In this document: positions 43,578 to 55,658 of the stretch, in pieces
Numbering within the stretch: position 1 is the stretch's first letter
Layout of the letters: every line of letters starts with the position of its first letter
From: Hippasteria phrygiana
Taxonomy: Eukaryota > Echinodermata > Asteroidea > Valvatida > Goniasteridae
Length of the DNA: 64,000 nucleotides
Reading direction: 5' to 3'
Assembly (NCBI GenBank): GCA_037893225.1
Contig: JAZGUH010000207.1
Span: 992,001 to 1,056,000 of the forward strand
Made by a program: the position numbers and the translations under genes
Notes under the pieces: model-generated
The model's input: only the letters and a program-made list of their open reading frames with translations
Databases searched by the model: none
Told to the model about the DNA's origin: nothing

Positions 43578-44208
43578 AAGCCCCAGTCACACTAGGACCT
43601 GCGATTTCCCGCGACCAGTTCAGTCGTGCGACAAGGCCGGTCGTGGGTAGTCGTGAATATTTCCTGCGATTTGAGCATAGCAGTCATATTGTAGGACCAG
43701 TCGTGCGATCTGTAGCAGACTTGTTTCTGACTGATAGCACATTAATCGCAAGACTGGCTACGACCAATCGTACGACAATTCGTACGACTTCTCGTGGAGT
43801 CGCACGACTAGTCTTGCTTAGTCGTGCATTTGGTCGTGCAATCAGGTCTAAGCGCACGACAAGTCGTGCCAGTAGTCGTGGAAAATCGTGCGACTGTCGT
43901 ACGACAGGAGAATCCTACGATCAGCCACGACAATGAAGGACCACCCAAGATTTGTCCCAATACCATCGCACGACCGTCGCACGACCGTCGCACGACAAAT
44001 GACTAGGCTGCGACAAGATGCGACTACTTCAGTCGCAGCCAGGTTTTTAAACAGTTTAAAAACCTGTCTGCGACTGATTTCGGTCGTGCGAATATCCAAG
44101 ACCACCCACGACCACCTAAGACTTGTGGCACGACTTTTCTAAGATTGCCTGCGATTTCCAGTCGCAGCCTGTCGTAAGTTGTCGTATCTCCTAGTGGGAC
44201 TGGGGCTT
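43578..44208. mobile_element. Inverted-repeat element packed with GTCGTGCGAC decamers, copy 2
   Basis: The ends AAGCCCCAGTCACACTAGGA and TCCTAGTGGGACTGGGGCTT are inverted. It aligns to 24575-25442 at both ends but is 631 bp, lacking about 240 bp of the interior. The interior is dominated by degenerate decamers of both orientations. All ORFs here are repeat-derived. Confidence 0.8.
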
Positions 44209-45509
44209 TAATGCGTTGCCTTGAGATAGGGTTGAACTTGTTGCGGAGCTCCTTTGCGGAGCTCCTTTGCGTGTTGTACAGAAAAATAGAATAATTCGTG
44301 CATTGCATGTCCTTCCAGGAAAAGAGCACTCTAAAAAGCGTATTCCATTTCATGCACTGGAGGTAGTAAGTGTGGTGCTTGTGGCACGTGAATGATTCAC
44401 AAATGGAACTTTGTTCATTTGAATCATACTTTACACGTATTTAATCCGGTCCTCATCTGTATGTAGACCCTTTGTAGGCCACTTTTGTCAGATCTTCATA
44501 TGGTTTCCTATTGAATCTAGATGTGTGCATGCATGTGGGGGGTGGTGCATAAATGTCAATTTGAAGGGCTGGGGTGCCCAGAGCTATAGCATGTAAGGAC
44601 TTTACACTAGGTGCTGTAAGAACAAAGTTTGGGAGATTATTCCATGTGTCTGCTGATCGGTGTACCGAGAATGGCTACTTTGCTACTATTATCTCAGAGT
44701 ACAAGGTTATATCGGTTGCGGACAATTTCGTAAAGTGAAAATGGAAATGAGATCCTGATAAGCACGGAGATGACAATGCAAGTTTAGGCTTTGTCTGGAA
44801 TGATTCAACTCAATGTTTACAATATTAAACCAGTGATGGGAGCCTATTGAACTTAGTTCCTCAAAACAGCCCCCCCCCCAAAAAAAAATAAATAAAAATA
44901 AACAAATTGGTAATCCAAAAACAATGGGTTAATGTGTTAACGTTATGAACTTGATCACTATTCACATGGTTGCATTGTGAAGAATTGTTCGTCAGTTTTC
45001 CATTTATACCCTCCTGACATCCTAGCTGTCACGGATGACTGAGCACCATTGATTTCCAAACAATAGCCCGAAATCGTCTTTGTTTTAAAGCTGACCTGAT
45101 ACCCAACCCTGATAACCCCTTTTCAACCCACACGGTGAGGTTGCATGTCTTGACTGGCTTGTCTCGCCAATGCTAGATCGTGGCGAAAAAAAGTTCACCT
45201 CTCGCAAAATACTGACTTAATTGTTACACAGCAACATGGCGCGAAGAAGTAGTCTTTCAAGTGTTCTTCGAAAATGTGTCTGAAGGAAACAGTCGCAGGC
45301 TGTGAGATTTCAAGTTGGATAATTGTGCCAGAATGCATTCAAAGCATAGAGGCTGGACATCAGGAATTCTTATTTTTAAAGAGACGTGTTTAGTCATTGT
45401 TTTGAATTCAACGGTGCTCCGTCACCCTGAGTATAACGGTGCAAGCATATTAGTTGTTTTTTTATGGAAGTCGCCCAATACAAGGCTAAAAGCCACTCTA
45501 AGTAAAGGG
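44209..45509. other. Non-coding sequence, nothing recognised
   Basis: A two-copy tandem GCGGAGCTCCTTT occurs at about 44245-44275, and a C run followed by an A-rich run at about 44872-44905. A 93-codon ORF at 45315 has no motif. Confidence 0.4.
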
Positions 45510-45639
45510 CTACAACACTGGTGGGTTTGGCCACATTTTAGGTCGCCAGCCCTATCAGTAAAAAAAAGTCTGTCACGAGCCAATGTGGCACATTAGGCCG
45601 GCGGTTATCTCCGGTTTCAGTAGCATGAAACGAATATGA

Positions 45640-45785
45640 GAATATTTCTATTCCCCCTGGACGGGATGCTAGTCCATCGCAGGTTACTCCCCAGCTAATG
45701 CTGGTACCCATTTATACTCCTGGGTGGGGATGAAGTGGCTTGCCCAAGGACAGAACATATGGCCAGTAGCTGGATTCAGATCTAA
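45640..45785 (-). repeat. Retroposon tail-like repeat
   Basis: On the minus strand it has GGGCAAGCCACTTCATCCCC, TATAAATGGGTACCAGC and GCGATGGACTAGCATCCCGT in order. The first two motifs match the body of SINE family C at 27705-27925. It lacks a tRNA head, so it is a 5'-truncated SINE or a LINE tail. Confidence 0.5.
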
Positions 45786-45788
45786 AAT

Positions 45789-45877
45789 TTAGGATAATTT
45801 CTTTGGTATTTGTTTAAGATTTATTCTCTATTTAATAGAGAATAAATCTTAAACAAATACCAAAGAAATTATCCTAA
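45789..45877. repeat. Perfect palindrome with 44-bp arms
   Basis: TTAGGATAATTTCTTTGGTA and onward to 45832 is repeated as its exact reverse complement from 45834 to 45877, with a single base between. With a one-base bulge the pairing extends a few bases further on both sides. Confidence 0.95.
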
Positions 45878-45905
45878 TTTTCAGACCTACCGACCCAGGC
45901 GGGGG

Positions 45906-48241
45906 AACTTCCACCGTTGGTAAGCCCAACTCACCCCCCACCCCCCAGTAAAAACCGTTATCAAGTTCACAACTTTATAACATAGTCGCCTTGTTTGATA
46001 GGCGCTGTATATCGCGACACCGAAACGTGAATACGTATTGCCGATTGTGATTCAGGCACATTTCCATTTTAATTGCTAATGGTGTCCATGGTTACGTTTG
46101 GTTATCCGATTACGTCTGAACGTCTGATTTTAAAACTACAAACACGCTAGGCTAAGCAGTGACATTTTTCATAAGATCACGATGTGTTAAATGGATAAAG
46201 GCTATTTGTCGTGCATTATTGTATCAATATGCATAGCTTGATATCGATTTTACACATGGATTTACAATTTAATGTAATTAAGGATCAGTGAAGATCCTTG
46301 TGAAAAAGCCCTTTATCATGTTACTGAATGTTGTGACATGAACACAACAGTATGACGTCTACAATAACCTTTTAGTTTAGAAATTTGATTTTGATTTTTT
46401 TTCTTCTTCAAAAATCAAGTTTTCAGTTATTTGAAGTGTAATTGCCTGAGTTTACGTTCTTCGGTGCGGGGCTTGTATTTTGTGACGCTAGCGTTGATTG
46501 CGGATGATGAAAGTTGCCAGAATATGAACGGAAAAGGACCCCCCCCCCCCCCCCCCCCCGAAGTCAAACTCGCCAGCATAGTTTTTCGTGTGGTGTGTGA
46601 ACTACACGTAAGCTTATTAGTTGTACTTTTACATTTATACACTTCAAATATACAGGATTTCTTAATAATATATCAGGAAATAGTTGGGTTCGTTTTTTTA
46701 CTCACCTTGTATAAAGAAGAGAGCTATGATAAAAGATCTAATGATTGAACATCTAAAATTACTCATGGCAGGATGCTATGTCGTATACTGGAAAAGGTGA
46801 ATTCTTTTGTAGTATGATTTCTAATCGACTCACGGACTGTCGTCAATGTAAAAAAAGGAACATGATTATAGATTTTGAAGATCACATGGTAAAGGAAAAC
46901 ACGAGGAACATTTTTTTGCCAGCTAAGCCTTTTTACCCAAAGGCCTCGCGATCGGGAAAAAAGGTCAACCCACACAGTGCAAGGAATTAAATTTTGCGTC
47001 TCATGAAAAGCCAGAGAGCGCTTCTGTTCAACACACACAAAATGCAATTCCACAATCTCCAGGGAAATACAGCTCGGCGCATTTTGCAATTGTATTTATT
47101 TAGAATCGACCACCAAATACGAAATTGGAGTGAACAGTCACGAAAGGTTCCGTCCGCCCAAGTGCGCATATATATAGCTTATTCTTGGTGTAACTAATAT
47201 GACCGAATCTTTAATCATTGCTTCGCCGTTGAGAACAAACAAGTAAACATGGCAGCTAGAAGAAAACTTCCTCAAGTCCTTGCACTTTGAAGTGTTTTTT
47301 CGTCAAGAATATCAATTATTGAATCTGTTAAACAACGGCGTGTGATTTAATAGGGTGTAGGCTTGTTTGCTTAAGATACAAATCAAAACGCATAATGACA
47401 CTTCACTTGCACTGGTGACGAGACTTAATAATGTTTATACGTGGAAGAGGTGTATGTGTTAGCTTTATTTAAGGGGAGTGTAAACATCGATTGCAGGCAA
47501 GAAACGGTTGATAGTATTGGCAGAGCACTAGAGACGAAAGTGTTAGCCACTCCAAGATATATTGAAATCGGTTTCATTATATGACATGCTCAAGAGGACT
47601 CGAGCGGGGAAACTGTGAATGTTATCTTCAACTGGAGATGATTTTGGAGATGAGTGAGGGGGTTGGGTGTCTGTATTTGGATGAAAACCGGTATGCAGCA
47701 CTTCAGAGGGTAAAATATGTAATCGAGTTCAGCTGTTGCATGACCTGTGTAGAATCTTGTTGGAAACCAAATCGCATGACCATAGAAGAAGGAAACAAAA
47801 CTGTTAAAATATTCTAAAACAAGGAAAAAGTCAATATATACAAAATATTTACTTCCTGACTGTGTACAAAAACCGTGGCGTTAGATTAACTCCATGTGCT
47901 ATCCAAATGGAGAAGAATGGTTCAGAGAGCGTTGTTTTTACCACCACATATTTTTGGTAGCGTACAATCTTCTTAGAACCAGACTTGCATCATGACTTTA
48001 GAAGAAAACATCGTCAGTTGATAAGTTGATAAAGAAAATATAAGAAATTAACACCATCAAGAACAAATACTGTTCCCACGTAATGGGTGGAAAGTCGCAA
48101 AATTTGAAAATCAAGATTATGGTACTCCTGAAAGTACAGCTTTAATTTGATATATTGTGTGTTGTGGTACCGCATTCCTAGCCCCTGATGCAACCTTTTA
48201 GAGTCTTGACGCCTTGTTTAGAGAAAATAAAGCTGAAAGTT
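45906..48241. other. Non-coding sequence with a long C tract
   Basis: A C tract lies at about 46540-46559. ORFs of 60-108 codons on both strands at 46431-47197 lack motifs. At 47862-47900 GTACAAAAACCGTGGCGTTAG resembles the CACTG-type MITE ends seen at 16269 and 51286. Confidence 0.35.
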
Positions 48242-49476
48242 TCGTCACCAACACCACAAACTGACACTGCCTGCACGCGCGCGTATTTTACAGAACCGAG
48301 TAATTTTCATTTTCACGAACTGAAACCATTCTTAATTTCACGAGTTTAGAGGTTTTAAGTTCAATATTTCTTTAACCCCACAAGTATACAGATGAAGTAG
48401 AATCGTGTCAAAGCTTTTAAAGCGTTTTTCTTGAAATGGTATTTCCGCTACATGCTTGCGTGTCAATTCGTGAAAACGAAAATTCTTCTATAGCGAGTAA
48501 GTGCCCGATGTGCGCGCGCACATCCGGGTGTCAGTTCGTGAAACCGAAATTTACTCAGTACGGGGTTTCACGAACTGACACCCAGGTGCGCGTGAGTGTA
48601 AGTTCGTGAAAACGGTGACGGTTCGTGATCTGTGCACACTTTAACCCCAGTTCGAAAAGGAAATCATCCCCAAAACATTTCGAGAATGGATTCAGTTTAA
48701 AACTTTGGAAAAGAATATTATAGTTTTTTTTCAAATATGCTGTTGTTAAAATCCCCAAGTTGATTTTTCAGTGAAAAATTGTTGTTTCTGCTTTTAACTC
48801 AGAAAACTATAGCGCGACTTTCCGCTCATTTCGTCACCGTTTTCACGAACTGACACTCACGCGCACACAGTCATGTAAACGGGTGCAATCGTGGACCTCC
48901 CATTGTTCCTCTTTTGTTTATACTCTAACTTTTTCGGAAGGCCTCCCATTGGTTTTGTACACGATTTTCAATCGTGGACGTTAGGTCAAACGTGGACCCC
49001 TTTGTCTACGCTCGAATTCTTTTGTCCTAGGTCCACGATTGCCGGCATATACAAACTCACCTGGCTGGGTGTCAGTTTGTGAAACCGCGTACTGAGTAAA
49101 TTTCGGTTTCACGAACTGACACCCAGGTGTGCGCGCGCACATCGGGCACTGACTCGCTGGAGAAGAATTTTCGTTTTCACGAACTGACACGCAAGCATGT
49201 AGCGGAAATACAATTCCAAGAAAAACGCTTAAAAAACTTTGACACGAATCTACTTCTGTATACTTGTGGGTTTACAGAAACATTGAACTGAAACCTCTAA
49301 ACTCGTGCAATTAAGAATGGTTTCAGTTCGTGAACATGAAAATGTGGTTAGCGCGCGCTCCCCTACTTGGGTGTCAGTAACTGTTCATGAAAACGAACAT
49401 TTCTCGGTTCTATAAAATACGCGCGCGTGCGGGCACTTACGCGCTAGAGAGTGTCAGTTCGTGGTGTTAGTGACGA
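48242..49476. mobile_element. 1.2-kb foldback element with about 370-bp inverted repeats
   Basis: The left end TCGTCACCAACACCACAAAC is mirrored by the right end GTGGTGTTAGTGACGA, and the arms pair through about 48610 and 49075. TTTTCACGAACTGACAC-type words occur many times in both arms and near 48835-48860. CpG-rich CGCGCGC words are frequent. A separate inverted element is nested at 48887-49040. No transposase ORF and no clear target duplication. Confidence 0.8.
48887..49040. mobile_element. Nested MITE with AATCGTGGACC ends
   Basis: AATCGTGGACC at the left is mirrored by GGTCCACGATT at the right, with internal AATCGTGGACG and AACGTGGACCCC words. It lies in the spacer of the larger foldback element. 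Confidence 0.65.
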
Positions 49477-51890
49477 TTCTGTGCTGCCAGGTCACACATT
49501 AAAAAATTGTGAGAGAGAAAGCAATTCCGTATTTCAGTTATTTGAGGTTTTAATTGGACAAACAATCTTATTTTATATATTTCACGTTTCAAATTGAGAG
49601 GAAAAAAGGATAGGCCTACACAGACAACTGACCCGCCGCAGCAAAATCGCGTGAACATAGCTTGCGAAACAATGTAGGCCTACAACAATGTTATTCAACG
49701 CGGAACACATGAAATCGCAGACACGCACGAAATCCCATTGTGTTGTTAAGGTGGCAACACGCGAATGAACGATATGCAAATTTGCTGTAACAATTAAAAG
49801 CTGGGTTCGAAATACTAATAGCTACGGGCAGTAATATTAAGGGTAGGGGATTCAACCTTATTTCCGAGTTCCAAGCACCCGTTATTACAGATTTGTATAA
49901 GGGGCGCGGCGACGCGCAGATGAACGATATGCAAATTTGCTGGAAGAATTAAAGGCAGGGTTGGAAATGCAAAGAACCACTGACAGTGATCATATAGGAG
50001 CGGCTTATATTTACAACAGAAAACCTTACTCCTGTTCCTCACAGCACAAAATGTTCCCACACTGATGCAGCAAGTATGCCCCATAACACTTGCTGCGCTC
50101 ACGCCTTCCATCGCCACACAATCTAAAATAATACTCCCACGTCTACTGCCTCAACAGTGCATTGATTCCGAACACCAGAAGATCAGTGAGGCAGTTTCCT
50201 GTATGGATTTGCTCATTGCGGTTTTTATAGATTCTCGCGAAATGACGCGTAAATCGCCGTCGGCTTCCACGGTATCGATTCTTGAATAGGCAATAGGTTT
50301 GGACAAGAAAAAGAGGCGTCACTATGGTGACTAGCCTTCCTGGTCTGTCAGCTAAAGGCCACTAATCATATTATACGTAAAACCAAAGGGCGTGTCAATT
50401 ACTCATGCAGGAAAGAAGGCACATACTTCGGTGAAATAGTCAGGTCCCACAAAATACTCGTAAGTAAGAGGTAAATATAATTTGGTGAAATCTGTATTGT
50501 CATGTCACGTTTGCCAAAGAGCCATTGCATAGTTCATCATTACGCCCACAGCCTCTAATTATAAAGCATGCATAAAATGCATTTCTAAATCAAACAGAAT
50601 TTTCGATACTAAAATATTCTTCTGCAGGCTGAAGATGTAGAGGCATGATACACTATTGGCTAAACTGACAAAACCGTTGCAGGCAGTGTCCCCCATTTTA
50701 TGCCATTCAACACAATGTGATGCGATCAAACAAAATCAGTCGGAACTCGGCAATCCTTGTTTTGAGTATGGCCAAAATATGTTCGCGGTGGAAAAATCAA
50801 AATTTACTTTTTTTTTTACAAAAACAGAAGGGAAAAACATTCTTCTTTCACATGGAAATATGACATGTATTATAAATGTGCTACAAATTACTCAATTAAA
50901 GTACTGCAACGTTAAACTTACTTTTCTCAGTTTCTTTCTTTTTAATGTGCCGGTGTTCAAATATTTGTAACTGTTTAACCAAAGGTCGTATTCATGGAGC
51001 TTGAAGTACGCTACAAAAATATAAATGTGTAAAAATCCCAAAAATTGACCAGTCAGACTCATTTTGCTTGATCGCATCACATATACGTGAAATAACCAAT
51101 CTGGGAAAGGCTGATTTGAACACAATCAACTATCCAAGCCACGAGAAAAGATTAGTGCACCATTCATTACGTGTTTTTTTGCAAATGAATTTAAAATAAG
51201 CCAGTGCAATTTCGGAGGTCTTCAAAAATGTTCTCGAAGCTGACAGCATATCTGATGAAAGTATTTCTTGGGAAGATTTGTACTACACTGCAAAAACTGT
51301 GGTGTTAATCTAACACCATGTGGTGTTTATTTTGGGCGAGCGTTTTTAATCATTACCAAAGCTTTAACAGAGATATCGTCTACAAAATTTATCTTACCTC
51401 CACAAGCCCTTTTCCTTCTCTATGAAAAGCAAGTTCCAAGCCTGGCGCCAATAATGGGCATACATATTTTCATTGAAATTCCCAATAAACACGCTCATTA
51501 TCTATGACTTCTATGGGAAAGTTTACTCACCATTTTGCTTGGCTGTCTTATTTTGGTCGACGTTTGGGGCTGTGTTGTAAGTATCGTAGAACCATTTCTG
51601 TGGAGGTATGAGCTCCATGTATGATGGGCAAAATCATTGAGTCGGAAAATCCTCTTACTGAAGACAGCTCATGGCATGCGTGGGATAAAACAAGTGCAGA
51701 AAAAATCTTACTGTGATGGGCTTAGCCAATGCAATTAATGAGTGATGCCGCCTATGTTATACAGTACAGGTATAGAGGGACGGGCATTTCAAGTTAAATC
51801 TACTGAAATCAATTTTCAGCCAAGATTCGAAACTTCTATTGAGAAGTAGCCACATTTCTATTTTTGTTTATTTTTGTGTATTTTATTCAA
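49477..51890. other. Non-coding sequence with a duplicated octamer segment
   Basis: A segment containing GAACGATATGCAAATTTGCT occurs at 49763 and again at 49922, each followed by a similar AATTAAA-GC-GGGTT string, so about 55 bp is duplicated in direct orientation. A CACTG-type MITE end (TACACTGCAAAAACTGTGGT) is at about 51284. No gene called. Confidence 0.45.
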
Positions 51891-51894
51891 CATC

Positions 51895-52190
51895 CAACAG
51901 CGCAAGCGCCAATTACAGGATGTTTGCTGAGGGGACCAGAAGCACCGGGGCAAACCCCTACTCTTTCACGGCAGGTGCTCTAGGTTATTTTACGTGCACT
52001 GATTACGTGCACTGATCCTATAGAGCACACAGGACCTCCGGCTTAACGTCCCATCCAAAGGACGTGGCCCTTTGAGGTGAATAAGAGCCTGTCTTCCCCG
52101 CAGAACAATGCACTATTTGTTACCAGGCACGCTAATGCAAGCAATACCGTACATATTGTGGTTCCCATCGAAGTACTGCCTGCAGTCAAC
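51895..52190. repeat. Probable interspersed repeat of unknown class
   Basis: Compact block with a local duplication TTACGTGCACTGATTACGTG near 51993 and the phrase ACCTCCGGCTTAACGTCCCA near 52035. It has the look of a retroposon 3' region, but no second copy is in the window. Confidence 0.35.
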
Positions 52191-52689
52191 GTTGGTTAAC
52201 TTCGGTAATGTGCCACTTGCTCTTCCACTGAGCCAATCTCAAATAAAAGACCCACACAAATTAACATGTTAATGCTTTGAGAAAGTTTAACAAATGATTT
52301 AAAGAAAAATATATATATAATTCCCTTCGTAAATAAGTGTGTGTTGAATTGTGCATCAGTCTCTGATCTGCTTGCCGACGAATTCTCCACCATAAACGTC
52401 CCCTGTAAAGAAAACACTACTCCACCCTCGCTGGGCCCCGTTTCTGCGAATGGGGTGGTAGTGCTTCGGGTCAGTATAGGTAATTCCCGCCCGTGCACGT
52501 TGTAGGGGGATTGCGGAGGGGGCATGTGGGGGGTTTGAGGAGGGAAATGAGGAGGGAAGTGGAAGGTCACAGTACACAATAGATAAAAGGATTATACGGG
52601 ATGTATTTTGTAGGGATTATGTAAGAGGTTAGTTACAACTAATTGTATAGTGGAAGGTCAGTACAAAAAGGCACGTAATTAGGTGGTAT

Positions 52690-53040
52690 TAATGGGCAGC
52701 GAAATAAGTAAAAATGAGCAACAAAAAGAGCAAGAAATGAGCGAATGAGCAGCGAAATGAGTAAAATGAGCAGCAAAAAGAGCAAGAAATGAGCGAATGA
52801 GCAGCGAAATGAGTAAAATGAGCAACAAAGAGCAGCGAAATGAGCACAAAGAGCAGCGAATGAGTAAAATGAGCAATACAAAGAGCAGCGAAATGATCAA
52901 AATGAGCAACAAAAACAACAAGATATGAGCGAATGAGCAGCGAAATTAGTAAAATGAGCCACACAAAGAGCAAGAATTGAGCACAAAGAGCAGCGAAATG
53001 AGTAAAATGAGCAATACAAAGAGCAAGAAATTAGCGGGTG
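52690..53040. repeat. Minisatellite of GAGCAGCGAAATGAGTAAAAT units
   Basis: Short subunits (GAGCAGCGAAATGAGTAAAA, GAGCAACAAAAAGAGCAAGA) are arranged in a higher-order repeat of about 50-60 bp over 350 bp. ORFs on the minus strand over this stretch are low-complexity translations and are not genes. Confidence 0.9.
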
Positions 53041-53668
53041 AGTATTTAAGGCTGTCTTTGATTTGGTAATAAGTATTATGTCGTGACGTAATCATGTGGC
53101 TGCACGGGAAAACATATTTGACATTGGAATCGCGTCCAAATCGTGATGGTAACCATTAGAACCGGAACACATCAACACCGGAAAATATTTCGAAGGCTTA
53201 CACGGCTCCAATGAGGTCCTAAACTGTTTGATGACCGAATCATTTAACGACTGGGTTAATTTTAATGCTTGTTTCTTTCACACGAACACGGAATTTCCGG
53301 TTAATAGTGTAGGTCATTGAAATGGTTATACAACGGTGAAGATTATCCCAAAATATAGGAGAGCCATGAGCTGTTTAATATATGGACGAGCTGACCTCTA
53401 CGCATTTATTGCAACACAGAGTCTCCAAGTACTGACAAAACTCTCCAAAGAATCTTTTTGGTCCCGACCATCATATGAAAAGCAAACCAGTTACCATTAT
53501 AATTCCCACCAATGAACTATGTAATAATTTATACTATTCAGATCATTTATAGTAAACAGGCCTAAAGCACAATAGACTGATAAAAACTTTAAAAAAGCAT
53601 ATATCTAAGCATAGTCATCCTTCCCATCAATACCACCTAATTAAGTGCCTTACTGACCTTCCACCATA

Positions 53669-53901
53669 AAGGAATCCCACAACGACGAGTTTAGCGCCGA
53701 TCTGCGCACTTCCGCGTTTGAAAACGAGGATCTCAATGTCACAGTAAACAACTTTATGCTGATCGTGGGCCTGCGCTTTCTTTTATGGCCTGATTAATTT
53801 ATGCATGAATTAATGTGCTGAAAAGCGTTGTTTTGTTTGCCACTGACATTCTCGCTTTTAACCCGGAAGTGCGCAGAAGGGGCTAATGTGAAATTCCTCT
53901 A
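53669..53901. mobile_element. TA-flanked MITE, copy 1
   Basis: Sits in the right arm of the larger inverted repeat. The right end reads GCTAATGTGAAATTCCTCTA followed by TA, and the left end AAGGAATCCCACA preceded by TA is its degenerate mirror. The inner CTGCGCACTTCCGCG and CGGAAGTGCGCAG also pair. The related copy is at 54140-54458. Confidence 0.75.
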
Positions 53902-54139
53902 TATAATAGTTGTAACCAACCTCTTACTTAATCCCTACACAATATATGCTGTATAATCTCTTATCGATATTGTGTACTGTGACCTTCGACTTCCCTTCTC
54001 AAATCACCAAACGCCCCCTCTGCAATCCCTATAGAACGTGCACAAAAAGGGGGCGGGGAACCTATACTGACCCTGTGCACTACTCAGGACTCATCTTATC
54101 TGAGAACTCGAATTGTCTGTGTTTCTGTGTACTGGGCTA

Positions 54140-54458
54140 TAGAGGAGTTTCTCATTAGCCCCGTCTGCGCATGTCCGGGTTGAAAGCGAGAATGTCAGTG
54201 CTAAACAAACACAGTGCTATTCAACATATTGATTCATGCATGAATGAATCACGCCATAAAAGGCAGCGCAGCGCACGACCAGCATACTAAGTTGTTTACT
54301 TAGTAAACTTAGAGAAAACATCTCTGTTCTAATTTACATCATTCCCCGACGCAAACATTCCATCTTCTGACTGATTGTTTACTTAGCATTGAGATCCTCG
54401 CTTTCAAACCAGGAAGTGCGCAGATCGGTGTTATTTTTGTCAATTCGAGATTCCTCTA
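54140..54458. mobile_element. TA-flanked MITE, copy 2
   Basis: The ends TAGAGGAGTTTCTCATTAGC and GATTCCTCTA are inverted, with TA on both sides. The inner GGTTGAAAGCGAGAATGTCA mirrors GAGATCCTCGCTTTCAAACC. It has the same terminal design as copy 1. Non-coding, 319 bp. Confidence 0.75.
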
Positions 54459-54498
54459 TATGGGAGAAAAACAATACAAGAAAAAACAATACAAACAA

Positions 54499-54580
54499 AA
54501 CGGAGGATTCGAACCCAGGCCTCGTTCACCAAAGCCTAACGTTCTACCAATCGCCACAACAGTAGATCGACCAAAATGGT
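54499..54580 (-). other. tRNA-like pseudogene or SINE head
   Basis: On the minus strand, GTTGTGGCGATTGGTAGAAC (A-box-like) is followed at tRNA spacing by GGGTTCGAATCCTCC (B box). The acceptor arms do not pair, so a functional tRNA is unlikely. Confidence 0.45.
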
Positions 54581-54599
54581 TTGCTGCAGTCTTCTATAG

Positions 54600-55580
54600 T
54601 TGTCTAAATGACAGCACTATATCTATAGCGCCCGTGCAATTCATTATGTAAATAGGAATATGCATGATGGTAATTCTTGCCCAGGAAAATAATCGCGAAC
54701 CGGTGTAGCGTGAATGTCAGTCACCGTGAAATACGGGCTCATTGGTAGTACTGCACATGCCTAAGATAATTGGGAGAGTGGCCGGTCACGTGAAAGGGTT
54801 TAACCAACAATAGGGAAAAGAAGTCCCCTTTTTATAGGAGTCCGATTTTCATATGACACCGGCATACCGCTTCATTACGCTTGATTCGAAATGGAACAGT
54901 TTTTTCATTATTTTGGCGGGAACTGCACCAAAATAAAAAAATACTAAAACATCAAAGTCGGCAGGATGAAGTCGCAATGCGCCGTTATTAATTGGTTTCT
55001 CCCACAAATGAAAGATTGCGTTTTCGATCACATATTAGATTATTGATCGCCCGCCCGATATAGCGAATAAATCCCGTCAAAACCCACAAAATGTAGGCCA
55101 GGAATGATTTAGCGTCATGTATAACCGGAGTGCCGTATAAGCTCACTCTCAATGCATAATGTTGTCCAAAAAGGGCCTGGAACCCAATATGACAATACAA
55201 GCAAGGGTAGGCGAACGTAGGTATTTTGATTGATCACGATATGTAACGAAGCCCAGTGTAAATGTTTGTTAAAAGTGCCCTTCGCAATGTCTGTGATAAC
55301 ATCCCATGCTTGTGCAGTCGTGTGATGACCTCTGACTTTTCTTGGACCACACCTTATTCATGTTTGTGTAATGGCAAGTTTATGCAAAGAGTTGTCTTTT
55401 ATTTAGCTACCCTTCTGTATATTCGATGTTTGAACACATTTTTTATTTACACATAGGTAGGGACCTAGGAATATATTTATTGAACAGTCTGCCGGTGGGG
55501 GCGCAGTATAAGTTCCGGCAGACACGCTGCGTGCGCATTCAATGATATATCTTTTTACGCGCCACCCACGCGCGCGAAGC
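54600..55580. other. Non-coding sequence upstream of the candidate gene
   Basis: No repeat or ORF recognised. The final part (about 55495-55580) is GC-richer and precedes the TATA box. Confidence 0.4.
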
Positions 55581-55582
55581 TG

Positions 55583-55588
55583 TATAAA
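55583..55588 (+). promoter_or_regulatory. TATA box of the candidate secreted-protein gene
   Basis: TATAAA in the context CTGTATAAAGCCCCCC, 71 bp upstream of the start codon. Transcription would be expected to begin at about 55610-55620. GC-rich flanks around an AT-rich core are typical of a TATA promoter. Confidence 0.55.
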
Positions 55589-55658
55589 GCCCCCCTCAGT
55601 CTACTCTGTACTTTCTTTCAGAAATCTCCGGCAGTTGCTTGTGCGTTGTCGTACCGAG

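Larger units (their letters stand above)
45510..45905 (-). repeat. Interspersed repeat, interrupted copy with inverted duplication
   Basis: TTGGCCACATTTTAGGTCGC at about 45529 and TTTTCAGACCTACCG near 45880 correspond, in order and orientation, to the two ends of the repeat at 22691-22835 and (reversed) 61150-61345. Between them lie the tail repeat at 45640-45785 and the palindrome at 45789-45877. Confidence 0.55.
52465..54095. repeat. Large interrupted inverted repeat
   Basis: The left arm, about 52465-52695, is mirrored by about 53620-54095. TGGAAGGTCAGTAC pairs with TACTGACCTTCCA, GTAAGAGGTTAGTTACAACT with its partner near 53910, and CACAGTACACAATA with its partner near 53975. The right arm is split by the MITE at 53669-53901. 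The spacer contains the minisatellite at 52690-53040. Confidence 0.75.

Noticed and set aside
52639..52973. Three overlapping minus-strand ORFs of 80-94 codons resembling a hydrophobic protein
   Set aside because: They are low-complexity translations of the minisatellite in three frames.
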